Source of the DNA: F1-120-MAGs238 sp964484185
GTDB lineage: Bacteria > Planctomycetota > Phycisphaerae > Phycisphaerales > UBA1924
Length of the DNA: 64,000 nucleotides
Reading direction: 5' to 3'
NCBI GenBank assembly: GCA_964484185.1
Contig: CAZAEQ010000008.1
Span: 62,001-126,000 of the forward strand
Part shown: in pieces, positions 17,658 to 24,812 of the stretch
Position numbering within the stretch: the first letter of the stretch is position 1
Layout: each line of letters begins with the position of its first letter
Notes under the pieces: model-generated
What the model was told of the DNA's origin: nothing
The model's input: the letters and a program-made list of their open reading frames with translations, nothing else
The model's database searches: none
Made by a program: the position numbers and the translations under genes

Positions 17658-18953
17658 TCACTTCTCGCACCGAATCGCAATCAACGTCTGATCATCCATC
17701 AACGCCCCGTTCTTCGTAAACTTCCCGACTTCCTCGCAAATCTTTTCAATGCACCCCTTCGCATCCAGCTCGCAGCAACCCATCAAAACTTCATCCAGCC
17801 GCTCCAGCCCAAAAAGCTCTCTTGCCCCGCCTGCTTGCGCCGGCGCCATCGCCTCGGTAATTCCATCCGTATACAGCAACAACAAGTCGCCCCGCTCCAG
17901 CGTGATGCTCGACTCCGCAAACTTCTCACCCTCAAAAATCCCCAGCGGCAATCCTCCTGTCGTATCCAGCGATCGAATCTCTTTCCCCCTCAAAAGTCTG
18001 GGCGGATTATGCCCCGCGCTCGCATATTCCATTTTCCGCGTCTTGGTATGCAACCCCGCATAAAACGCAGTCACAAACGACCCCGATGTCGTATACGACT
18101 TCACCAGATGATGATTCAAATACGCCAGCAACTCCCCCGGCGGATACGGCTTCCCCGGTCGCGTGTGTGCAATCGCATGCGTAATCGCCATCAGCACCGC
18201 CGCCGGTGTCCCATGCCCCGACACATCCGCGATAATGATCCCGATCTCATTCTCCGCGACCGGGAAAAAATCATAATAATCCCCACCAGACCTCGCGCTC
18301 GTCTTGTAAAACGCCGCAATATCAAATCCCTCAATCTTGGGCATCTCTCTTGGCAGCAGACTCCGCTGAATCTCCCCCACCACCTGCAACTCACGATCCA
18401 GATCCGCCATCGCCGCCTTCAGTTGATTGCTCAACACCAGCGCGAGAACGCCGCGTCCAAACAGTCCCGCCTGCCAGTGCATCATCGGCATCATCGATGT
18501 ATCGAACTCAACCCCCGGACCATACAGCGAAATCCCGACGTTCATGCCCTTCTCGCGCTCGTACTGCGGAAACGCTGCCAGCGTTTGAAACCCTTCCAGA
18601 TAAAATTTCGCCGGATCGTCCGCCTTCAATCGCTCCGGCAGATTCTCGATAATCACCGGCTTGTCCGCATACGCAATTTCACCAAGCAATCCGCCCGACA
18701 TCCGCGGCAGTCTCTCCCGATTTTTCCACGGATTGATATCCTCTGCAAACTTCGATGATCGCGTAATCAGATATTCCGGAGGCTCCACCCCGCGCCGCGA
18801 CAACGCCAGAAAATCGTGCATCGGCACCAGTTCACCAATCCCCGACCAGTACTTACCGACCATCTCCTCCGGATCAGTAACATCCGAAATCGCCAGCATC
18901 ACGCGATCGATAATCTCGAGTTCTTCCTGCCAGGAGCGTTTTTTGATAGTCAT
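17658..18953 (-). CDS. SpoIIE/RsbU-type PP2C serine phosphatase
   Basis: The C-terminal half (about residues 190-430) is a SpoIIE phosphatase domain: EIQRSLLPREMP linker helix, ARSGGDYYDFFP, IIIADVSGHGTPAAVLMA with metal-binding Asp, GSFVTAFYAGL, YASAGHNPPRLL, and DLLLLYTDGITEAM. The N-terminal part is probably a GAF-like sensor. Such enzymes dephosphorylate anti-sigma antagonists in partner-switching stress pathways; no partner is encoded nearby. The ATG at 18953 is taken as start, but an in-frame GTG at 18980 is possible and neither has a clear ribosome-binding site. Confidence 0.9.
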   Translation of the reverse strand: MTIKKRSWQEELEIIDRVMLAISDVTDPEEMVGKYWSGIGELVPMHDFLALSRRGVEPPEYLITRSSKFAEDINPWKNRERLPRMSGGLLGEIAYADKPVIIENLPERLKADDPAKFYLEGFQTLAAFPQYEREKGMNVGISLYGPGVEFDTSMMPMMHWQAGLFGRGVLALVLSNQLKAAMADLDRELQVVGEIQRSLLPREMPKIEGFDIAAFYKTSARSGGDYYDFFPVAENEIGIIIADVSGHGTPAAVLMAITHAIAHTRPGKPYPPGELLAYLNHHLVKSYTTSGSFVTAFYAGLHTKTRKMEYASAGHNPPRLLRGKEIRSLDTTGGLPLGIFEGEKFAESSITLERGDLLLLYTDGITEAMAPAQAGGARELFGLERLDEVLMGCCELDAKGCIEKICEEVGKFTKNGALMDDQTLIAIRCEK

Positions 18954-19081
18954 GGGGCCGATTGTACGTTGCCCTTTCACAGGATAATTCCGCAGTCGTC
19001 CGGTCGGTCCTGCCCGCTATACCATTTTTCAACCGACCCACCGTGGTGGGTGGCGATCATGTCCTTAAAAGGAGATTTAAT

Positions 19082-19741
19082 ATGCAATGCAAGTGTCTTA
19101 CCGGAATCTTCGCAGTCGTTGGCATCGCCGGCATCGTCGGATCAATCGCTCTGACACAGCCCGCGAAAGATAAGAAAGATAAACAACCTGCTCCCGCTGG
19201 TCAGCCCGAACATCAATTGCCGCCAGGCATGACCGAAGAAGACATGAAGAATTTCATGGAAGCTGCCACACCCGGCCCCATGCACGCCCACCTCAATAAG
19301 GGCATCGGCACCTGGTCTGGCAAGTCCTCTATGTGGATGACCCCCGGTGGCGAACCCACCAAGAGCGAAACTACATCGGTCGTCACCGGCCTCATGGATG
19401 GCAAGTTCGTCCAGGTCAATGTCTCCGGCGACATGCCCGGGATGGGCCCCTTCCATGGCATGGGGATCAACGGCTACGACAATGTCGCCAGGAAATTCGT
19501 CTCCACCTGGATCGACAACATGGGTACCACCATGATGATCGGCACCGGTGAACTCTCAGCCAATGGCAAGACTCTCACCTGGAACTACACCTACAGCTGC
19601 CCGATCACCAAAAAGGCGACTGTGATGCGCCAAGTCGAAACCAGCACCGGCCCCAACTCCATGACCCTCGAAATGTTCGGCCCCGATCCCAAGACCGGCG
19701 TTGAATACAAGATGGGGCTCATCGAAATGACCAAGCGCTAA
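19082..19741 (+). CDS. Secreted DUF1579-type protein
   Basis: The ATG at 19082 is preceded by an excellent AAAAGGAG site; the frame is open further upstream but lacks support. A signal peptide (about residues 1-27) is followed by a charged KDKKDKQPAP linker and a beta-rich domain: HLNKGIGTWSGKSSMWM, KFVQVNVSGDMPGMGPF, GINGYDNVARKFVSTWID. This pattern matches DUF1579 proteins of unknown function. A strong terminator follows 40 bp downstream, so it appears monocistronic. Confidence 0.88.
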   Translation: MQCKCLTGIFAVVGIAGIVGSIALTQPAKDKKDKQPAPAGQPEHQLPPGMTEEDMKNFMEAATPGPMHAHLNKGIGTWSGKSSMWMTPGGEPTKSETTSVVTGLMDGKFVQVNVSGDMPGMGPFHGMGINGYDNVARKFVSTWIDNMGTTMMIGTGELSANGKTLTWNYTYSCPITKKATVMRQVETSTGPNSMTLEMFGPDPKTGVEYKMGLIEMTKR

Positions 19742-19780
19742 ACATCCAATCCGTCTCTCCGCGGCAACCAAACTCGCTTA

Positions 19781-19807
19781 CGCCCGCCAGTTCAATACTG
19801 GCGGGCG
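19781..19807 (+). terminator. Rho-independent terminator
   Basis: A perfect 11-bp stem (CGCCCGCCAGT / ACTGGCGGGCG) with 5-base loop, followed by TTTCTATTT. It ends the DUF1579-type transcript. Confidence 0.85.
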
Positions 19808-19902
19808 TTTCTATTTGATTCGCCCGCGCAACTGTGCCGATACCTCTATTTCCCGCAATTCTTTCGAACATCACATTCCTTCCACTACTATGACACTGCT
19901 TG

Positions 19903-20391
19903 ATGCCAGCTCCAGACGCCCTTGACTCTACCTCATTCTGCCCCGGCTGCGGCTACACGCTGGCTGGCCTCTCTGTCCCTGGAACCTGCCCCGAGTGTTC
20001 CCGCCGCTACTTCGGTGCTAATCGCTGGGTCGCCCCCGCGCCCCCATCAACCCTCGACAACCTGCACTCCTTCTGTGCCCCGCTCCTCTGGTTCTTCGCC
20101 GGCTTCATCGCGATCCATGTGGCGGCTCACACTTCAAAAACTTTGACGCTCGTTCTCTACCTCTTCGCTATGCCCAGCATCGTTTTCGGAGTCTTTGCCT
20201 CTCTAGTCTGGCCCTTCTTCGCCTCATCAAAATGGCTCCGCCGCAACGCTCCACCCGGACTCTCAAACATCGGGACCTTCCACGCCATCAGCGCTGTAAA
20301 CCGCACTGCATGGGTCTTCTTCGTGATCTCTGTCATTGGAATGCCAGTGCCGCTGGTGGTGACAATTGCTTATTTTTACTTCGGGCTGTAA
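19903..20391 (+). CDS. Small zinc-ribbon membrane protein
   Basis: This 162-residue protein opens with a CPGCGYTLAGL...CPECSRRYFG zinc ribbon (about residues 13-38), then has three to four hydrophobic segments. It resembles the N-terminus of the larger zinc-ribbon protein at 13971-15041. The ATG at 19903 follows an in-frame TTG; no clear ribosome-binding site is present. Function unknown. Confidence 0.8.
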   Translation: MPAPDALDSTSFCPGCGYTLAGLSVPGTCPECSRRYFGANRWVAPAPPSTLDNLHSFCAPLLWFFAGFIAIHVAAHTSKTLTLVLYLFAMPSIVFGVFASLVWPFFASSKWLRRNAPPGLSNIGTFHAISAVNRTAWVFFVISVIGMPVPLVVTIAYFYFGL

Positions 20392-20392
20392 A

Positions 20393-21349
20393 TCACAACG
20401 CTCGCGGATTGGCACCCTGAGAAGAGAGTCCTAAGTGCTGAGTACTGAGTGCTGAGGAGGAGTCGGTGGCACCCTGAGATTTCGTGTGTTTATCTGCCTG
20501 TTTGCGTTGTGAGTTGGTCTGACGCAGGAGCTCGGTCTCGTATTTCAGGGCGGCGATCTTTTCTTGGCGTATGAGGTGGTCTTCGCGCTGGTTGAAGAGG
20601 CGTTCATCGCGGGCTTGCTTGGCGGCCTGAGCTTGTTCTCGCTTGGCTTCGCGTTCGATACGGCGTTGATCTCTTTCTTTGGCCGCCTTTTCGCGCTGGG
20701 CGCGAGCGAGGGCGCGGTCCTGGATGGAGAGGACTTTGGTCAGTTCGCGGGTGAGGGGTTCGCGCTTGTAGCCGGCGCCGACCTGGTCGAGAGATTCGGA
20801 GATGCGTTCGACTGCGCTTGAGTTTTGAAGTTGGGCGTAGACGACCATGAGGGCGGAGAGTTGGGCGACATCGTTTGGATTGAGATAGTCGAAGTCGTGA
20901 TTGTCGAGGATGTGCTGTAGTTTGTGCATGGCTTTGGTGGCGGGTTTTGATGCGATCAGATCGCGTGCGGCGGCGATTTCAGTTGGGGAGAGTGGTGAGT
21001 TGTGAGTGCTGGGTGCTGAGGCAGGGGTTGAATCGGAAGGCGATTTGAGATTTGAGATTTCAGAGGGGGAATCAGGAGATAGGACTGATAGGTCGGATAG
21101 GACCAATGGGACTGATATAGGACAAGGCACTGCCGAAGCGATTTTGGATCTGATACTTGAGGTTTCAGAAGGGGAGGCCGGAGCGGTGGTGTTCTGTGCG
21201 AGGGGCGCGGAGTGGTTGGGGAGTTTGCTGCGGTACTCGCGGTCCATGGCGGCAATTGCCTCGGCTTCGAAGGGGCTGTTGCGTTGGGCGCGGTGCTTTT
21301 GGATGGACTGGCCGATGCGGTTGGACTTTTTGCTGTTGCGGTGAGACAT
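20393..21349 (-). CDS. Coiled-coil protein with a repeat-derived disordered middle
   Basis: The ATG at 21349 has AGGAG 7 bases upstream, so I prefer it over the in-frame ATG at 21394. The basic N-terminus (about 1-45) contains HRNSKKSNRIGQSIQKHR and FEAEAIAAMDREY. Residues about 60-120 are low-complexity and correspond to short DNA repeats. The C-terminal part (about 120-300) is helical, with a charged coiled coil rich in Arg/Glu/Gln. The last residues again derive from a minisatellite. No family recognised; a nucleic-acid or scaffold role would be a guess. Confidence 0.72.
   Translation of the reverse strand: MSHRNSKKSNRIGQSIQKHRAQRNSPFEAEAIAAMDREYRSKLPNHSAPLAQNTTAPASPSETSSIRSKIASAVPCPISVPLVLSDLSVLSPDSPSEISNLKSPSDSTPASAPSTHNSPLSPTEIAAARDLIASKPATKAMHKLQHILDNHDFDYLNPNDVAQLSALMVVYAQLQNSSAVERISESLDQVGAGYKREPLTRELTKVLSIQDRALARAQREKAAKERDQRRIEREAKREQAQAAKQARDERLFNQREDHLIRQEKIAALKYETELLRQTNSQRKQADKHTKSQGATDSSSALSTQHLGLSSQGANPRAL
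20433..20456. repeat. Minisatellite of agtgctgagt type at gene 3' end
   Basis: Imperfect tandem copies of the 7-base unit agtgctg/agtactg lie inside the 3' end of the coiled-coil gene, where they encode ALSTQHLGLSS. Confidence 0.7.
20995..21175. repeat. Cluster of three different short tandem repeats inside a gene
   Basis: Three repeat types lie side by side: gtgctgggtgctgag (21005-21020); gatttgagatttgagattt (21042-21060) with a degenerate copy near 21146-21170; and degenerate ggactgataggtcggata-type units (about 21080-21122). All are translated in frame in the minus-strand coiled-coil gene. Confidence 0.7.
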
Positions 21350-21792
21350 GGGAAGGCTCCTGGGTAGGTCGGGGAAGTGCGATGCGACGAGCACTCACGT
21401 CCCCTACCTATGGCTGGGCGGGACAAAACGGGAGGCGCTTTTTGTCCGGTACGAGGGGGTCAAAAGACGTAAGTCCTTGTGGCATAAGGCTGAAAATTAT
21501 TTTCAACCGCGCGAAAAATCCTCGTGTTAGGGGGCGCGCATCGCGGGCGCAAAGCGTCCGGTGCGCCAGGGTAAACACTGGGTTTTGACCCGAAAAACCT
21601 TATAAGTTTATAAGGTAATGTTTTGTGTTTGGAACGTGTTATCGGGCTTGGTATCGGACATTTCGAGGGCGCATCATGTCCGGTATCGGAAAAAGAACCG
21701 CTCACGCAAAGAAGCTGGAGAGCAAAAGAGGGGGAGAGAAATGCAAGAGCACTTGAAGTTCAAGGACGCAGTTTTGAAAGGGAACGGAGTAC
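21350..21792. other. Intergenic region with inverted repeats
   Basis: This 443-bp stretch holds no convincing gene. It contains a perfect inverted repeat CCTTATAA-GT-TTATAAGG at 21598-21615 and a GC-rich hairpin (GGGCGC AAA GCGTCC) near 21551-21565 flanked by a further partly matching pair. The region carries the promoter of the minus-strand coiled-coil gene and the 3' flank of the propeller gene. Confidence 0.5.
21598..21615. promoter_or_regulatory. 18-bp AT-rich inverted repeat, possible operator
   Basis: Perfect 8-bp arms (CCTTATAA / TTATAAGG) around GT. No T-run follows on either strand, so an operator is more likely than a terminator. The protein that would bind is unknown. Confidence 0.35.
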
Positions 21793-24522
21793 TTAGCAGC
21801 CGGCGCTGAATGTCTGGACGAAGTCGAGGTAATCGAAGAAGTCGATTGTTCCATCTCGATTAAAATCGGCGAACTGGGAAGCGCTCGAGAATTCGTTGAG
21901 GAAGTCAAGATAATCAAAGAAGTCGACGGTGTCATCGCAATTGAAGTCTGCAGCACAGACGGTCCAGAGAACAATGTCGCTGGGTTCGCTGCCGCAGAGG
22001 TTGGAGGCGATTGCGCGGATTTCGCGTTGGGCCCCGGTGACAGCAGCGGCATTGCCGACGGAGTTGGTGACGGTGATGCTGGCAAGATTTGCATCGGCGG
22101 CATTGAATGCGGGGAGGCCGGAGGCGGGGTCGTTGTTTGTGCCATTCACGATGGTGAGCCAATCTGCGGAGCCTTGCGGACGCCATTGCCACAGGAAGGA
22201 CGGGCTCGCGCCGGAAGCGGATATCGAGAATGTCGCGGCGTGTGCGGGACAGAAAATTGTGTTTTCGGGTTGGTCGGTGATGTCTGGTGGGGAGCCGCCA
22301 AATGTGTAGCGAGCGAACGATCTGGAGAGAAAACCTCCTGCGGTGGAGAAGTCGCCGCCCGCGATCAAGTCGCCACCGGGGAGGAGCGCGAGAGTTCTGA
22401 CGCGACTGATGTTCATTCCCAAGCCGAGTGAGGACCATGTGTTAGCAGTTGGGTTGTAGTGAGCGATGTTGATAATGGACTGGCCATCGGCTCGAATGAA
22501 ATTTCCGCCGACTACTAAGTTGCCGTCGGGCAATACGGCGAAGGCAAAGATCTTGCTGTTCATACCGGCGCCGATTGGCGACCATGTGTTGGTTGCCGGG
22601 GTGTAGCGGGCGATATAACTTGCAGGTGAGCCGCCGGCGGTGGTGAATTCGCCGCCACAGATTAGATCGCCGCCTGGCAAGACTGCGAGTGCGCAGACGA
22701 GGCCGTTTGTTCCTGAGCCGAGCGCCGACCACGTGTTTGTCGCAGGGCTGTAGCGAGCGATGTTGCTTGCGGGGGTTTCTCCAGCAGTTGTGAAGTTGCC
22801 GCCGACCACCATATCGCCATTCGGGAGGACGGCGAGGGAGACAACGCTGTTGTTCAATCCTGTGCCGAGGGCTGACCATTCGCCGCTGACTGGGTTGTAA
22901 CGAGCGATGTTGCTGGCTGCGACCCCACCGGCGCTGGTGAACAGGCCGCCGACTATTACATCGCCATCAGGCAAGACCAGGAGCGCGTTGACGAGGGAAC
23001 TCGTTCCTAGTCCGAGCGCAGACCAGATGTTGGAAGTCGGGTTGTAGCGAGCGATGTTGTTTGCGGATAAGTCTCCGGCAGATGTGAACGCACCGGCCAC
23101 AATTACATCTCCACCAGGAATGGTCGCGAGGGCATTGACATCGCCGTTAGTTCCCTGGCCGATCGCGGACCAGGTCTGGGAGGTCTGGTTGTAGAAAGCG
23201 ATGTGATGGGCCGGGCCATTGCCTGCAGTGTTGAATTGGCCACCGGCAATTGCGTTTCCATCAGGCAGGACCGTGAGAGCAAGGACTTTGTTGTCCATTC
23301 CGGATCCGGCGGGGGACCAGATCTGTGTTGACAGATTGCAGCTTGCGATGGAGATTGCGGTGACTTCGCCAGCCGAAGTGAATGAGCCGCCAGCAATTGC
23401 ATTTCCGTCCGGAAGAATTCCCAGGGCGTAGACGGTCCCGTTTGCGCCTGTTCCCAAGGCAGACCACGAGTTGGAGGACTGGTGGTAGTATGCGATGTTG
23501 CTGGTCGCGACGCCGCCTGCAGTGGTGAAGTCGCCGCCCACGATGAGATCGCCATTGGGAAGAACGCTTATTGCAAAAACACTTGTGCTGCCAATTGGAC
23601 CGATCCCTGTGCCAACGGCGGACCAGACACTTGTGGTCGGGTTATAGCGAGCGATGCTGCCTGCGGTTATTCCGCCAACAGAACTGAAAATGCCGCCAAC
23701 AACGATGTTACCATCGGGCAGGACGGCGAGCGATCTGACGGTCAAGCTAGTTGACTGTGTGCCCAATCCCGACCAGGTGTTGGACTCAGGATCGCAGATA
23801 GCAATGTTTCGGAAGTTTGAATCGCCGCCAGCGCTGAAGAAAGTGCCACCCACAACTAGACGACCGTCCGGAAGGACAGTTATTGCATAGACGAATCCGC
23901 TAACGCCCAGTCCTAGCGTAGACCATGTGTTTGTAGTCGGGTTGTAGCGAGCGATGTTGCTGGCTGGCTGGCCGCCGGCGGTGGAGAACGCACCTCCCAC
24001 AATGAGATCGCCATCGGGCAAAACTGCAAGGGCTCTGATTGCGAAGCCTGGACTTCCGAATCCGATGTCGGACCAGACACCTGTGGCCGGGTGATATCGC
24101 GCGATGTTGTTTGCAGGCACAGTTGCGTCGGCCACGAATGTTCCTGCAGCGATGATGTCCCCATCTGGGAGGACTGCGAGGGCGTGGACATCGTTGCCGG
24201 TTCTTGAACCCAGCCCAGAGCCCATGGAGGACCATGTGTTGGTACTGGAACTGTAGAAAGCAATGCGATTGCGGAAGGCAACGCCGCCAGCGGTGACGAA
24301 CGAGCCACCGACGACGGTGTCACCGTTGGGCAAGACCGCGATGGATCTGACCACGCCGCCGGTAGCGCCCGGTGAGCCGAGCCCGGGCAGCCATGTGGCA
24401 GGACACTGGGCGAGGGAGATGGCTGGCAGAACGAGCGCAAGAGTCAGTGCGACGAAGCACCGACTCGTGTTGACACGTGATGCGAGTATGTCGAACATGT
24501 CGCGGATGGTTCTTGTGATCAT
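21793..24522 (-). CDS. Secreted double beta-propeller protein with DFFDYLDF sorting-type tail
   Basis: A signal sequence (hydrophobic about 22-38, ending SLAQ) precedes 14 tandem units of about 50 residues, each with the core ALAVLPDGDxIVGGxFTTAGG...NIARYNPxTNTWSALG. Fourteen units would fit two seven-bladed propellers. An Ig-like domain follows (about 745-850; starts DITDQPENTIFCPAH). The C-terminal 55 residues hold two EF-hand/dockerin-like loops, DFNCDDTVDFFDYLDF and DFNRDGTIDFFDYLDF, and end in GC. The same tail ends the protein at 62085-63263. The start at 24522 has no strong ribosome-binding site. Cell-surface binding or display is inferred. Confidence 0.88.
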   Translation of the reverse strand: MITRTIRDMFDILASRVNTSRCFVALTLALVLPAISLAQCPATWLPGLGSPGATGGVVRSIAVLPNGDTVVGGSFVTAGGVAFRNRIAFYSSSTNTWSSMGSGLGSRTGNDVHALAVLPDGDIIAAGTFVADATVPANNIARYHPATGVWSDIGFGSPGFAIRALAVLPDGDLIVGGAFSTAGGQPASNIARYNPTTNTWSTLGLGVSGFVYAITVLPDGRLVVGGTFFSAGGDSNFRNIAICDPESNTWSGLGTQSTSLTVRSLAVLPDGNIVVGGIFSSVGGITAGSIARYNPTTSVWSAVGTGIGPIGSTSVFAISVLPNGDLIVGGDFTTAGGVATSNIAYYHQSSNSWSALGTGANGTVYALGILPDGNAIAGGSFTSAGEVTAISIASCNLSTQIWSPAGSGMDNKVLALTVLPDGNAIAGGQFNTAGNGPAHHIAFYNQTSQTWSAIGQGTNGDVNALATIPGGDVIVAGAFTSAGDLSANNIARYNPTSNIWSALGLGTSSLVNALLVLPDGDVIVGGLFTSAGGVAASNIARYNPVSGEWSALGTGLNNSVVSLAVLPNGDMVVGGNFTTAGETPASNIARYSPATNTWSALGSGTNGLVCALAVLPGGDLICGGEFTTAGGSPASYIARYTPATNTWSPIGAGMNSKIFAFAVLPDGNLVVGGNFIRADGQSIINIAHYNPTANTWSSLGLGMNISRVRTLALLPGGDLIAGGDFSTAGGFLSRSFARYTFGGSPPDITDQPENTIFCPAHAATFSISASGASPSFLWQWRPQGSADWLTIVNGTNNDPASGLPAFNAADANLASITVTNSVGNAAAVTGAQREIRAIASNLCGSEPSDIVLWTVCAADFNCDDTVDFFDYLDFLNEFSSASQFADFNRDGTIDFFDYLDFVQTFSAGC

Positions 24523-24812
24523 CGAGAATGTCTCAAAAAAGATGGGATGATGAGCGTCAGAACGGACGCCGAGCCGAATGGATGAGTTAGTGGTACTGGC
24601 GAAAGTGCAAATGGTTTCAGGCTCATGGGTTGTTGGACCGGTAAATCAGCGAGCCACTCGAATCAAGTTTGATTCGGCCTGCCGTGATGCGGATTGGCAG
24701 CCTTACACCAAGGCCGGAGCAGGAGCCCGACTTTTCAGAGGCAATTCTTAGACACCAAGCGGATCCACCTTTTTTCCCCCTTGAGCCCCCTCTTAGTCGA
24801 TACACCCCCAAT

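Noticed and set aside
17835..18758. 307-codon plus-strand open frame
   Set aside because: Shadow of the SpoIIE-type phosphatase gene, with Arg/His-rich composition.
21793..24522. Kelch actin-binding protein
   Set aside because: Units lack the kelch double-Gly/Tyr/Trp pattern; the VLPDG core is a different propeller repeat.
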